A DNA stretch of 55,089 bases from an uncultured Paracoccaceae bacterium (GCA_938092015.1 CALKOT010000012.1:1-55089), one strand, 5' to 3'. Positions 36,576 to 45,471 are shown, counted from the stretch's first letter. A program made the numbers and translations. The notes: generated from the letters alone by a model not told the origin.

Positions 36576-37469
36576 TTAAACCGGCGTCCTCAGATCATCC
36601 CGCATTAACCATTCATGAAACCGCTCGTACAGCTGCATTGTCACTTGTCCGGGTGCGTCGTTAGAAAAGGTGCGATCCTTCACCCGTCGGATCGGCGTAA
36701 CCCCACCCCCTGAAGTGGACAGAAAGACCTCATCAGCTTCCATGAATTCTTTCAGCGGCAGGGGGCGGGTTTCGGTTTCGATCCCCATTTCTTTGCAAAT
36801 CTCCAGCACCGTACGGCGAGAGATGCCGTGCAAGACGCCGTGGTCTGATGTGATCGCCTTCCCGTCCTTGATGATGAATACATTGAACCCCGGGCCTTCG
36901 GTCATGTTATCGTCATGGTCTAGGACACAACCGGTGTCGAAGCCCCGTCCTTTCGCTTCAAACAAGGCCTGCGTGAAATCCCCCCAGTGATAGTTTTTCG
37001 CCCTGGGATTCACGCTGTCGACGGGAATGCGGCGGGCGGTTTCAGATACCCACATTGTTGCGCCCTTGGCCGCCTTTTCCTTTGGAATGACGTACACATA
37101 CGGCACGACCCAGCCGTAAAAGTGATTGGCGCAATCGCGTGGATCTCTCGATCCGGGGATCATGGGCGAGCCACGAGAGGCGACCATTGAAACATAGGCA
37201 TCCTGAAATCCGGTCTGGCGGATTGTAGAGATCAAAGCGTCTTTGATCGCATCTCGATCCATACCGACATCCATGTGCAGCGCCGCCATCGATTGTTCAA
37301 ATCGTGTGAGATAATCGTCGAGGCGGAAGAGAGCGCCCTTCCAAAGAGGTGCAACATCATAAGTGATGTCAGAATGGGTCAGGCCCCAGTCAGTGACGCC
37401 GATCTTTGCTTCATTGATGGGTACGATTTCACCGTTAATCCAGCCTGCGCCCTTGGTCCAGTCGGTCAT
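36576..37469 (-). CDS. class IV aminotransferase, (R)-amine transaminase-like
   Basis: A 297-residue fold-type IV PLP enzyme (branched-chain / D-amino acid aminotransferase group). The PLP lysine is K158 in NPRAKNYHWGDF; DDNMTEGPGFNVFI and the phosphate-binding STSGGGVTPI follow. The segment YGWVVPYVYVIPKEKAAKGA and the KNYHWGDF-TEGPGFN pattern are much like the (R)-selective amine transaminases (for example ATA-117 type: YMYVQPYVWV, KNLQWGD, TEGSGFN). In vivo it may act on a D-amino acid or an amine; the assignment of selectivity is inference. ATG at 37469 with a GGAGG site before it. Confidence 0.85.
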   Translation of the reverse strand: MTDWTKGAGWINGEIVPINEAKIGVTDWGLTHSDITYDVAPLWKGALFRLDDYLTRFEQSMAALHMDVGMDRDAIKDALISTIRQTGFQDAYVSMVASRGSPMIPGSRDPRDCANHFYGWVVPYVYVIPKEKAAKGATMWVSETARRIPVDSVNPRAKNYHWGDFTQALFEAKGRGFDTGCVLDHDDNMTEGPGFNVFIIKDGKAITSDHGVLHGISRRTVLEICKEMGIETETRPLPLKEFMEADEVFLSTSGGGVTPIRRVKDRTFSNDAPGQVTMQLYERFHEWLMRDDLRTPV

Positions 37470-37569
37470 CTCCGCCTCCTTGTGCTTTGATGATCACCTT
37501 AATGCGCCATTTGGGTCTCGCAAGAATATTGGAGGCTATGCTGACCCTGACTGGCATTCCGTCCCAGTA

Positions 37570-38385
37570 CTAAAGTAACCCGCCCAAGAACGGCTTGCCT
37601 ATTAACGCCTCGACAAAAACATAGACGGTGAATACACAGTAGACCGCCGTAAACCCAAGCACGGTGGTCCGGCGCTTTCCTTCGGCCAACAGCCACACTG
37701 CTACCAACCCAAACGCTGGAACGAAATGCATCGCATGCAGTGCGAAGAAATGCGCGGCCCGCAGATCGCCGCCGTCCCGCGCCCAGCCGAACAATGCGCC
37801 GCCTTCTGCATCTGACAGGTTGCCACCGACAAAATGATTGGGCTGTGATGCCAAATAGCTGGCGATGACCACAGTCAGACCGAATGTCAGATACAGGCTG
37901 AGGACGACCGATGTCCGGAATGCCGGATCCAGTTTTAGTCTCTGATTCCGCGTAATCGCCAAGGCATAAATCGGTGCGGCTGACATCATAACCATCACGA
38001 AGATGCCCGCGGCGGTGTATAATGCGCCCATAAGTGCGGACGAGGTGTTGAAATGCGACCCTATACCGTTGGCAGCAGCGCCGTAGACCCACGCGATCTC
38101 TAACACCGTCGCGATAATGACGGCGATTGAGAACCATCGATACCGACGTGAAAGCCGTATCTCTGACTTCATCCACCCGGCGAACCATGCCAGGGTGCCA
38201 AGATAAACCGCAGCGGACAGGGTGAACTTCATCGGTTTCACCCAGATGTCGATGTCCTGATACATCCGATCATTCAGCTGCATTGCAACAAAGGTTGGCA
38301 GTGCAAGCAGGGCAAAGATGATCGTAGCGCCGGCAAAGCGCGGTTCACGCCGAAACCAATCAACGAATATAGTGCTGAGGGTCAC
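37570..38385 (-). CDS. hypothetical seven-helix membrane protein
   Basis: 271 residues with seven membrane helices (for example ATIIFALLALPTFVAMQL, IAVIIATVLEIAWVYGA, VVLSLYLTFGLTVVIASYL and FVPAFGLVAVWLLAEG). Histidines in HFFALHAMHFVPAFG sit inside a helix and might hold a metal or heme; this is a visible pattern, not a family I know. It follows the broken ABA4-like gene after 11 bp and shares its promoter. The divergent TetR gene may control both. Stop at 37570. Confidence 0.75.
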   Translation of the reverse strand: MTLSTIFVDWFRREPRFAGATIIFALLALPTFVAMQLNDRMYQDIDIWVKPMKFTLSAAVYLGTLAWFAGWMKSEIRLSRRYRWFSIAVIIATVLEIAWVYGAAANGIGSHFNTSSALMGALYTAAGIFVMVMMSAAPIYALAITRNQRLKLDPAFRTSVVLSLYLTFGLTVVIASYLASQPNHFVGGNLSDAEGGALFGWARDGGDLRAAHFFALHAMHFVPAFGLVAVWLLAEGKRRTTVLGFTAVYCVFTVYVFVEALIGKPFLGGLL

Positions 38386-38396
38386 TTATCGGCCTT

Positions 38397-38828
38397 TCAA
38401 TTGGCTGCTCTGGCGGCGCCGTAGCGCGCGGCGCGCAGGCCCATGAACAGCAAAAATCCGATGGGCCCGAACGTGAATGTCAGGGCGAGGCACGGAATGA
38501 TCAGGTAAAAGGCGATACCCTCCTGCTTTGCGGTTCGAACCTCCCATGCGCCAAGGAACATGTCGAAAGCGAGGAAATGGATCCATCCTGCCAGCGCCAG
38601 TTCCTGGAACGTAAACAGCTGCATTACGCCCGCCAGGCTGTCAAAGCCGCCCTCTGCCCGTGACCAGAACGCGAGGATCAAAGCGGAATACAGGATCGAA
38701 AGCAGACCGGGGATCACTACGCCTGAAGCGATCTGCGCGGCCTGAGGGATGATTGGCGACGCCAGCAGGATTATCTATCCAAGCAAAGCCATTGTGCTGC
38801 TAAGTGAGAACAGCTGTTCGATGGTCAT
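38397..38828 (-). pseudogene. ABA4-like (DUF4281) membrane protein, broken by an amber codon
   Basis: From ATG 38828 (with AGGAGGGG 8 bases upstream) the frame reads MTIEQLFSLSSTMALLG, then TAG at 38775-38777, then continues unbroken: IILLASPIIPQAAQIASG to the end RAARYGAARAAN at 38397 (143 codons). The sequence after the stop is a normal DUF4281/ABA4-like membrane protein, with LAGWIHFLAFDMFLGAWEVR and TFTFGPIGFLLFMG. Relatives usually have tryptophan at the amber position, and TGG to TAG is one base. Initiation inside at GTG 38717 is possible but would lose the first helix. The gene is divergent from the TetR regulator. Confidence 0.8.
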
Positions 38829-38871
38829 AGAAATGCCCCTCCTTTGCCTGTGTCTTTACGTTGTCAAGATG

Positions 38872-38900
38872 AGATAGGGCGCAAATCTAGACAGTGTCAA
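38872..38900 (-). promoter_or_regulatory. promoter of the ABA4-like gene with TetR-operator-like palindrome
   Basis: On the minus strand TTGACA (38900-38895) and CTATCT (38877-38872) are 17 bp apart. GACA-G-TGTC (38890-38898), a small palindrome, overlaps the -35, and a second TGTCAAGA lies at 38863-38870. The divergent TetR start is at 38923, so repression of the membrane-protein operon by that regulator is likely. Confidence 0.55.
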
Positions 38901-38922
38901 GAAATGGCGATAGCCCGGTTTC

Positions 38923-39576
38923 ATGACCGGTTCAGAGAAATCCTATCATCACGGCGACCTGCGGGCGGCGCTGTTGCATGCGGCCGAACAGGAACTGGGC
39001 GAAAAAGATCGCGACCAATTTTCCCTGCGGTCTGTAGCCAAGCGTGCAGGCGTTAGCCATGCCGCGCCAGCGCATCATTTCGGCGATGTCACGGGTTTGA
39101 TGGCCGCCCTGGCCACCTTGGGGTTTGACCGGTTTCTTGAGACGCAGAAGGCGCGTCAGGCACAGGCTTCGGCTGAACCGCATGAGCAGTTACTGCAGGC
39201 TGGCTTTGGCTACATCGATTTTGCGATGTCTCATCCTGCGTTGTTTCGCCTGATGTTCGGCAAGTCATGGGGTGAGATTTCCGATGTTGCTCTGAAGGCC
39301 AGCGCAGACGCCGCATTCGATCATCTGGTGCAGAACGTGGCCGCGGTTACAGGGGGCGATCCCGAAACAGACCCTGACACCAGAACCGCGATCGCATCAG
39401 TCTGGGCGATGGTCCACGGTCTGGCCGATCTGATGATCGGTGGCGCACCGCGCTACCTGACTGAGGCCGCACCGGATGATCGAGATCGAATGCTTCGCCA
39501 GATTATCGGAAGTTCCTTGCCAGCGCCGGAAGCGGGGCCGGCACAAGGGGCGGCTGCCGATACGATTCACGACTGA
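38923..39576 (+). CDS. TetR/AcrR-family repressor with WHG domain
   Basis: 217 residues; the N-terminal three-helix DNA-binding domain (about 1-60) reads YHHGDLRAALLHAAEQELGE, then SLRSVAKRAGVSHAAPAHHF. The C-terminal ligand-binding part has the WHG signature (SVWAMVHGLADLMIGGA), which is typical of the TetR_C_33-like group. It is divergent from the membrane-protein genes and lies behind a palindromic site over their -35 box, so it probably represses them. Ligand unknown. A copy of the 82-bp repeat begins 7 bp after its stop. Confidence 0.87.
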   Translation: MTGSEKSYHHGDLRAALLHAAEQELGEKDRDQFSLRSVAKRAGVSHAAPAHHFGDVTGLMAALATLGFDRFLETQKARQAQASAEPHEQLLQAGFGYIDFAMSHPALFRLMFGKSWGEISDVALKASADAAFDHLVQNVAAVTGGDPETDPDTRTAIASVWAMVHGLADLMIGGAPRYLTEAAPDDRDRMLRQIIGSSLPAPEAGPAQGAAADTIHD

Positions 39577-39582
39577 AAATAA

Positions 39583-39664
39583 GAACATATAAAGAACAAA
39601 ATGTGGCATACATACCACCACAGGTTATAATTCAATGGCTTAGGCCTACTCTCACATGTGAAAG
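39583..39664 (+). repeat. 82-bp intergenic repeat, copy B
   Basis: Begins with a perfect LexA-type direct repeat GAAC-ATATAAA-GAAC followed by AAAATGTGGCATACATAC, contains TATAAT, the block CAATGGCTTAGG and ends TCTCACATGTGAAA plus G. It starts 7 bp after the TetR stop and ends 4 bp before the stop of the convergent uracil-DNA glycosylase gene, so it is essentially the whole intergenic region. Confidence 0.88.
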
Positions 39665-39667
39665 AGA

Positions 39668-40300
39668 TCAGCCCGCTTCGCTTCGGATCGCCTGAAAAAC
39701 ATTCTCAAACATCTCAACCGTCAACCGCCCGGTATTGGTGTTGTAGCGAGAGCAATGGTAGCTGTCCCATAGCGTCAGACCGGCAATTTCATGCCGCGCC
39801 TGATGGGCGAATTTATACGCGGCAACCCGCCCGCCCAGCGCACGTATCGTGCTTTCATGCGCAATTTTGCCGAGGCAGAGGACATGTTTCAGATTTTCCA
39901 ACCCCTCCATCCGCGCGACCAGAAAATCGCGGCACTGATTGATCTCAGCGCCAACGGGTTTGTTTTGGGGGGGCACGCATCTGACTGCGTTGGTGACCAT
40001 GGCATCTGTCAGCGTCAGCCCATCGTCAGGCCGGGCGTCGAAATCATCCGTCGCCCATCCAAACTTCGCCAACGTCTGATAGAGAAGCCCGCCAGCGAAG
40101 TCGCCGGTAAAGGGCCTGCCGGTTCGGTTCGCCCCGGTTACCCCAGGGGCGAGACCCACGATCAGAAACGAGGCTGCAGGGTCGCCAAAGCTGGCGACCG
40201 CCCCATTGAACCAATCGGGATGCTCAGCCGCGACATCGTCGCGGTAGGCCGCGAGACGGGGGCAAAGCCGACAGTCCCGCGGCGCTTCTACAGGCGTCAT
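39668..40300 (-). CDS. uracil-DNA glycosylase, family 5 (UdgB-like)
   Basis: A 210-residue iron-sulphur uracil-DNA glycosylase that removes uracil (and often hypoxanthine) from DNA. Motif 1 is GLAPGVTGANRTGRPFTGD, the form of family 5 rather than family 4; the C-terminal motif is SYHCSRYNTNTGRLT. Four cysteines that can hold a 4Fe-4S cluster are C10 and C13, then two near residues 110-126 (RCVPPQNKPVGAEINQC). It is translated from the same strand as the NYN gene, 9 bp downstream of it. Confidence 0.9.
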   Translation of the reverse strand: MTPVEAPRDCRLCPRLAAYRDDVAAEHPDWFNGAVASFGDPAASFLIVGLAPGVTGANRTGRPFTGDFAGGLLYQTLAKFGWATDDFDARPDDGLTLTDAMVTNAVRCVPPQNKPVGAEINQCRDFLVARMEGLENLKHVLCLGKIAHESTIRALGGRVAAYKFAHQARHEIAGLTLWDSYHCSRYNTNTGRLTVEMFENVFQAIRSEAG

Positions 40301-40309
40301 TCTGCTGAC

Positions 40310-40900
40310 TTAGCCGTCAGCAGGAATTTCGATCTCATTCGCGATAAATTCTTCATCGCCTTCACGCATCGGACGTGGTGGACGGCCAACAACGTCTTTC
40401 AGCTCTTCAAGCTCAATGAAGTTATCAGCCTGGCGGCGAAGCTCATCTGCGATCATTGGCGGCTGAGAGCGGATCGTCGAGACGACCGAGACGCGAACGC
40501 CCTTGCGCTGCATACCAGCAACCAGTGGACGGAAGTCGCCGTCGCCTGAGAAGAGAACCATGTGATCGATCCGGTCGGCCATCTCCATCGCGTCAACCGC
40601 AAGTTCGATATCCATGTTGCCTTTGACCTTGCGACGACCCATCGAATCGATGAATTCCTTCGCAGGCTTGGTAACCATGGTGAAGCCGTTGTAGTCGAGC
40701 CAGTCGACCAGCGGACGGATTGGAGAGTAGTCCTGATCTTCCAGCAGCGCCGTGTAGTAAAAAGCGCGAACCAGTTTGCCCCGCCGCACGAACTCACTGC
40801 GGAGAAGTTTGTAGTCGATGTCGAAACCGAGAGCTTTAGCGGCAGCGTAAAGATTGGAGCCGTCGATAAAAAGAGCTAATCGTTCGTCACGATAAAACAT
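40310..40900 (-). CDS. NYN-domain protein (LabA/DUF88-like)
   Basis: A 196-residue PIN-like nuclease-fold protein of the NYN family. The catalytic aspartates are seen in LFIDGSNLYAAAKALG, GNMDIELAVDAMEM and VLFSGDGDFRPLVAGM, the order of a metal-dependent ribonuclease; similar proteins act on RNA or have been called LabA in cyanobacteria. Residues 170-196 form an acidic tail. It is followed 9 bp later by the uracil-DNA glycosylase gene and is divergent from folK. Cellular role unknown. Confidence 0.9.
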   Translation of the reverse strand: MFYRDERLALFIDGSNLYAAAKALGFDIDYKLLRSEFVRRGKLVRAFYYTALLEDQDYSPIRPLVDWLDYNGFTMVTKPAKEFIDSMGRRKVKGNMDIELAVDAMEMADRIDHMVLFSGDGDFRPLVAGMQRKGVRVSVVSTIRSQPPMIADELRRQADNFIELEELKDVVGRPPRPMREGDEEFIANEIEIPADG

Positions 40901-41017
40901 TGTACACCTCGAAATGTAGGGCGATGAGCATATGGCCTGAGACGGTGACCCTCAACGCGGTGGTGAGACAATAGTGAGGAACGAGAAACACGCAATCCTA
41001 TACCCTTCAAACTATGA

Positions 41018-41590
41018 ATGGTTCTGATGAAAAGTGCATTAATAATCGTCGCCCTTGGCGCTAACGTGAGCTCTGCGTGTGGAAATCCGCAGAAAACGCT
41101 CGAAATCGCCCTAAACTTGATCAATCAGAGGGGAGTCGACGTCAAAAGTGTTTCATCCTGGTGGCGAACCCCGGCGTTTCCGACCGAATCAGGTGCGGAC
41201 TTTGTGAACGCTGTCGCTTCGGTTTCAAGTGATCTGGCGCCAGCGGATCTGCTTCAAACTCTCCATGCTGTTGAGATTGAACTCGGCCGAACTCGGGAAA
41301 AGCGGTGGGAGCCTCGGATCTGCGATCTTGATCTGATCGCTTATGGCGAGACCATTGAACCTGATATCGACGAACTCAAACGACTGATGGCGCTGGGCCT
41401 TATAGCGATCGATGAGCCGCCACCAGATCTGCTGGTTCTGCCTCATCCCCGCATGCATGAGCGCGGGTTTGTGCTGGCGCCGATGGCCGAGATCGCACCT
41501 GATTGGCGTCATCCGGTTCTTGGCAAAACAACGGCTGAGATGCTGGCCGATCTGCCGCCTGAACATCTTGAAGGAATGTCCCAAATATGA
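41018..41590 (+). CDS. folK: HPPK, folate pyrophosphokinase
   Basis: 2-amino-4-hydroxy-6-hydroxymethyldihydropteridine diphosphokinase adds pyrophosphate to the pterin in folate synthesis. About 190 residues with VALGANVSSACGNPQKTLEI, SSWWRTPAFP, FVNAVASV, EIELGRTREKRWEPRICDLD (R-W-x-P-R-x-x-D-x-D) and LPHPRMHERGFVLAPMAEI. ATG 41027 is an equally good start; no clear ribosome site separates them. The stop overlaps the start of the next gene by ATGA. Divergent from the NYN gene. Confidence 0.95.
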   Translation: MVLMKSALIIVALGANVSSACGNPQKTLEIALNLINQRGVDVKSVSSWWRTPAFPTESGADFVNAVASVSSDLAPADLLQTLHAVEIELGRTREKRWEPRICDLDLIAYGETIEPDIDELKRLMALGLIAIDEPPPDLLVLPHPRMHERGFVLAPMAEIAPDWRHPVLGKTTAEMLADLPPEHLEGMSQI

Positions 41591-42390
41591 CTGAAGATCT
41601 ATTGTCTGAGGCTTACAATTCCGGTCTTGAACACGAAAAGGCAGGACGACTGGATGAAGCTGAAGAAGCCTATCGTAGGGCGCTGCAACTGAACCCGGAA
41701 GATCCGGGCGGCGTTACAGTCAGATTGGCTGCGATGGGACGTGGCGATCCGCCGTCTCAGGCGCCAGAAGCCTATGTTGCAATGCTGTTTGATCAGCATG
41801 CTGAAGTGTTCGATGGCATTCTGGTGGATCAGCTTGGCTATGCCGTCCCGATGACGATGCGAGAAAGGCTGCAATCCAACGACCTCGGCCCCTTTGACAG
41901 AATGCTCGACCTTGGCTGCGGGACCGGGCTGGCGGCGGTCGCGCTTGAAGATATGTGCAATGACATGACTGGCGCTGATCTTGCCGAAGGCATGGTTGAG
42001 GTGTCTGATGATAAGGACATCTACAACGATCTTTATGTGGCTGAGGCGACGTCATTTCTGCTGGCGGCTGAAGAAGAAAACGAAAGCTGGGATCTGATCG
42101 TCGCGACGGATGTTTTGCCCTATATCGGCGACGCCACTGCCTTCATTGCCGCCGCTGCTAGTCGCCTGACGCCGGGCGGCGTCTTGACCTTTTCGACCGA
42201 AACGCTGCCCGACCTGATGGACTGGAAGGTAACACCGTATCACCGTTACGCCCACAGCCGAAGCTATGTTGAGGCAGAGGCTTCTGAGGTTGGGTTAAAG
42301 CTGATCGACGTCGCCGACATCGTTGTTCGGCATGAAGAAGGCGCGCCTATTCCAGGGCATTTGTACGTGTTTCGGAAGCCTGACAGGTAG
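41587..42390 (+). CDS. TPR-containing SAM-dependent methyltransferase
   Basis: A 267-residue protein: two TPR-like helices at the N-terminus (YNSGLEHEKAGRLDEAEEAY, then RRALQLNPEDPG), then a class I methyltransferase domain with the SAM site LDLGCGTGLAAVALED, an acidic residue in GADLAEGM, and motif IVATDVLPYIGD (post-I). The substrate is unknown; similar proteins in this order of bacteria are annotated as small-molecule or peptide methyltransferases. Coupled to folK. Copy C of the 82-bp repeat begins 14 bp after its stop. Confidence 0.87.
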   Translation: MTEDLLSEAYNSGLEHEKAGRLDEAEEAYRRALQLNPEDPGGVTVRLAAMGRGDPPSQAPEAYVAMLFDQHAEVFDGILVDQLGYAVPMTMRERLQSNDLGPFDRMLDLGCGTGLAAVALEDMCNDMTGADLAEGMVEVSDDKDIYNDLYVAEATSFLLAAEEENESWDLIVATDVLPYIGDATAFIAAAASRLTPGGVLTFSTETLPDLMDWKVTPYHRYAHSRSYVEAEASEVGLKLIDVADIVVRHEEGAPIPGHLYVFRKPDR

Positions 42391-42404
42391 ACGATAGGCC
42401 AAAC

Positions 42405-42486
42405 CTTTCACATGTGAAAGTATACCTAAGTCATTGATATTGCTTATTCCGTAATGTGAATGCCACAATTTGTTCCTTGTATGTAC
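42405..42486 (-). repeat. 82-bp intergenic repeat, copy C (reverse)
   Basis: In minus-strand reading it begins GTAC-ATACAAG-GAAC, then AAATTGTGGCATTCACATTA, passes the block CAATGACTTAGG, and ends TTTCACATGTGAAA plus G at 42405. It is the only copy in reverse orientation. The palindrome end faces the stop of the methyltransferase gene (42390) 14 bp away. It fills most of the 166-bp gap between that gene and purD. Confidence 0.86.
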
Positions 42487-42556
42487 CGCCTTATGAAGCC
42501 ATGGGAAAGAGAGATCAGAGGTAACCCAAATGCACCCAACCGCTGGCGAAGTGAGG

Positions 42557-43819
42557 CTAAAGCGCCCGCCAGCCGATGTCTTTGCGGTGGAATCCGCCCG
42601 GCCAGTTGATCTTTTCGATGGCGGCATAGGCCTTTTCGCGGGCGGCGGCGATGGTGTCGCCGCGGGCGGTGATATTCATTACGCGCCCTCCGTTTGAAAG
42701 AACTGCATCGCCTTCCAGTTTTGTGCCCGCGTGGAAAACCTCTACATCCGGGTCAGCGGATGCCTCGGCCAGGCCGCTGATCACCTCACCTTTGGCGTAC
42801 CCGCCGGGATAACCCTCTGCCGCAAGGACGACCGTCATGGCAGGTTCGGGTCGCCATGACAGGGATACATCAGCAAGGGTGCGATCAGCGCAGGCCTTCA
42901 GAACCGGTAGAATGTCTGATCCCAGCCGCATCATCAGAACCTGACATTCAGGATCGCCAAACCGGACGTTGTATTCGACCAATCGGGGTGCGCCATTTTC
43001 GATCATCAATCCCGCATAGAGGACGCCTTGATATGGTGCCCCGCGCCGGGCCATTTCAGCCAGACAGGGTTTGACGATCTCACTCATCGCGCGGGCTTCA
43101 ACCTCAGCCGTCATGACGGGCGCCGGGGAATAGGCGCCCATGCCCCCGGTGTTTGGGCCTTTATCGCCATCAAAGGCGCGCTTGTGGTCTTGCGCAGTCG
43201 CCAGCGGCAGCACTGCGTCGCCGTCGCACAGGATGAAAAAGCTGGCCTCTTCCCCTGTCATGAACTCTTCGATGACGACCTCAGCCCCAGCCGCGCCGAA
43301 CGCGCCGCCCAGCATGTCGTCAATCGCCGCCTCGGCGTCAGCAAGCGTTTCGGCGATGATCACGCCTTTGCCCGCCGCCAGACCATCGGCCTTGATGACA
43401 ATCGGTAAGGACTGTGAGGCAAGATACTCTTTGGCCGGCGCAGCTTCAGTAAAGTGCGCATAGCCAGCGGTGGGGGCCTTTGCCGCGTCGCAGATTTCCT
43501 TGGTGAACGCTTTTGAATCTTCCAGCTTGGCAGCTTCTTTACCCGGGCCAAAGACAGCAACACCTGCCGTGCGCAGATCGTCTGCGACGCCTGCAACCAG
43601 TGGCGCCTCTGGCCCCACGATAACAAGGTCGATATTCTCAGCTTTTGCATAGGCGGTGACAGCGTCGCCGTCTTCGATGGCGAGGTCGATGCATGAGGCG
43701 ACTTCGGCGATACCTGCGTTGCCGGGGGCCGCGACCAACCGCTCACAATCCGGGCTTTGAGAGATCGCCCATGCCAACGCGTGTTCGCGCCCGCCGCCAC
43801 CAAGGATCAGTACGTTCAT
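42557..43819 (-). CDS. purD: phosphoribosylamine-glycine ligase
   Basis: GARS joins glycine to phosphoribosylamine in purine synthesis. 420 residues with the N-terminal [14 protein letters not shown], the ATP-grasp core ([53 protein letters not shown]) and the end region [20 protein letters not shown]. Start ATG 43819 with GGAGG 7 bases before it. Divergent from xseA; convergent with the methyltransferase gene across repeat copy C. Confidence 0.97.
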   Translation of the reverse strand: MNVLILGGGGREHALAWAISQSPDCERLVAAPGNAGIAEVASCIDLAIEDGDAVTAYAKAENIDLVIVGPEAPLVAGVADDLRTAGVAVFGPGKEAAKLEDSKAFTKEICDAAKAPTAGYAHFTEAAPAKEYLASQSLPIVIKADGLAAGKGVIIAETLADAEAAIDDMLGGAFGAAGAEVVIEEFMTGEEASFFILCDGDAVLPLATAQDHKRAFDGDKGPNTGGMGAYSPAPVMTAEVEARAMSEIVKPCLAEMARRGAPYQGVLYAGLMIENGAPRLVEYNVRFGDPECQVLMMRLGSDILPVLKACADRTLADVSLSWRPEPAMTVVLAAEGYPGGYAKGEVISGLAEASADPDVEVFHAGTKLEGDAVLSNGGRVMNITARGDTIAAAREKAYAAIEKINWPGGFHRKDIGWRAL

Positions 43820-43960
43820 GAGGGACCTCCGCTGCTTGTTGGCCCTCTCCTATCGTTCTGCTGCGCGGCCTGCAATTGACCTTATGAAAGTTAGGCGCCT
43901 TTGCGCCCCGCCCAACCTTCGTAGGTTGCCGCAATCACCACGCTACGGTTACATGCCAGT

Positions 43961-45451
43961 ATGGATCTGATCGACGAAGACGCCCCCGTTGGCAACGCGC
44001 ATGAATTTTCAGTTTCGGACCTGTCCGGCGCGCTAAAACGTGTGATCGAAGGCGCGTTTGATCATGTGCGCGTTCGTGGCGAAGTTGGCCGCGTGTTCCG
44101 CGCCCGGTCGGGGCATCTCTACCTTGATCTGAAAGATGATCGCGCCGTCCTCGCTAGCATTGTCTGGAAAGGCGTCGCCGCACGGCTAGAGGTACAGCCC
44201 GAAGAAGGGATGGAGGTGATCGCCACCGGCAAGATCACCACTTTCCCCGGTCAGTCAAAATACCAGCTTGTGATAGAAAACATTGCGCCAGCAGGTGTTG
44301 GCGCGCTGATGGCGATGCTGGAAAAACGCAAAAAGGCGTTGGCCGCTGAAGGCCTGTTTGCGCCAAAGCGCAAGAAACGCTTGCCCTACATCCCACGCAA
44401 AATCGGTGTCGTTACCTCACCCACTGGGGCTGTAATCCGGGATATTTTGCATCGATTGGGCGAACGGTTTCCACTGCCAGTCGATGTCTGGCCGGTGACC
44501 GTGCAGGGGCCTAATTGCGCCGCTGAGGTCGCCCGTGCGATCCGGGGTTTTAATGCGATGACAGGCGACGCGCGGCCCGATGTTCTGATCGTCGCGCGTG
44601 GTGGCGGCTCGGTCGAGGATCTTTGGGGCTTTAACGAAGAACTTGTCGTGCGGACGGCGGCGGAAAGTGAAATTCCACTAATTTCCGCTGTCGGGCATGA
44701 GACTGATACAACGCTGATTGATCTTGCCTCTGACATTCGCGCACCGACGCCGACGGCTGCAGCGGAAATCGCAGCGCCTGTTCGGGGTGACTTGCTGGCG
44801 GCGTTGGCCGGCTTGGATGAACGGCGCGAAAGAAGTGTTGCAAGATTGATGGAGGATCGCGGCCGCCGTTTACGCGACCTGTCCCGCGCATTGCCTCGCG
44901 CTGATGAGCTGGTGGCGGAACGCCGACAGCGGCTGGATCATGCGGCAGAACGGTTACCTCTGGCGCTGTCTCGCGCCGCTGACCGCAAGCGTGTGGCGCT
45001 ATCGGGCGTCGCCGGGCGACTGACGCCGGGCGTGTTACTGAACCGTCTCGCGCAGCGCGCTGAACGGGTAGATGGTTTGGGACGCAGGTTACCGGGCCCA
45101 CTGCGCGCGATTGTAACCGACGGAACCAGACGGAAAGAGGCCGCAGCGCATCGATTGGATCGTATTGGCCCACAGGTGATACCTGTAGCGCGTGATCGTC
45201 TGGAAAAGTCAGCGCGGCTGCTGGAAACGCTTAGCTATCGAGCAACTCTGGCGAGGGGCTATGCGGTGGTCAGGGATACTGACGGCGCGCTTGTTCCAAA
45301 AGCCGAAGGCGTCACTTCAGGCGCTGGGCTTGAGGTCGAATTCGCAGATGGTCGGGTGAATGTCGTCGCCTCAGGCGGTTCAGCCCCGCCGTCCAAACCA
45401 CGCAAAGCTGCGGCGAAGAAAGCTGGCGATCAGGGTGCGTTCGACCTGTAA
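43961..45451 (+). CDS. xseA: exodeoxyribonuclease VII large subunit
   Basis: Single-strand-specific nuclease of mismatch and crosslink repair; needs the small XseB subunit, not present here. 496 residues: N-terminal OB fold (GEVGRVFRARSGHLYLDLKD), catalytic core VVTSPTGAVIRDILHRLGER, DVLIVARGGGSVEDLWGFNE and SAVGHETDTTLIDLASDIRA, then a long coiled coil and the C-terminal hook RGYAVVRDTDG. A lysine-rich C-terminal tail is present. Convergent with the RraA-like gene, 20 bp apart. Start ATG 43961 has no clear ribosome site. Confidence 0.95.
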   Translation: MDLIDEDAPVGNAHEFSVSDLSGALKRVIEGAFDHVRVRGEVGRVFRARSGHLYLDLKDDRAVLASIVWKGVAARLEVQPEEGMEVIATGKITTFPGQSKYQLVIENIAPAGVGALMAMLEKRKKALAAEGLFAPKRKKRLPYIPRKIGVVTSPTGAVIRDILHRLGERFPLPVDVWPVTVQGPNCAAEVARAIRGFNAMTGDARPDVLIVARGGGSVEDLWGFNEELVVRTAAESEIPLISAVGHETDTTLIDLASDIRAPTPTAAAEIAAPVRGDLLAALAGLDERRERSVARLMEDRGRRLRDLSRALPRADELVAERRQRLDHAAERLPLALSRAADRKRVALSGVAGRLTPGVLLNRLAQRAERVDGLGRRLPGPLRAIVTDGTRRKEAAAHRLDRIGPQVIPVARDRLEKSARLLETLSYRATLARGYAVVRDTDGALVPKAEGVTSGAGLEVEFADGRVNVVASGGSAPPSKPRKAAAKKAGDQGAFDL

Positions 45452-45471
45452 TCGCTAGCCTGCGGTTTACT

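Noticed and set aside
27910-38777. TAG recoded as an amino acid (two in-frame ambers)
   Set aside because: TAG is the normal stop of several genes here (holA, the DUF3576 gene, the DMT exporter at 34.4 kb), so reassignment is very unlikely.
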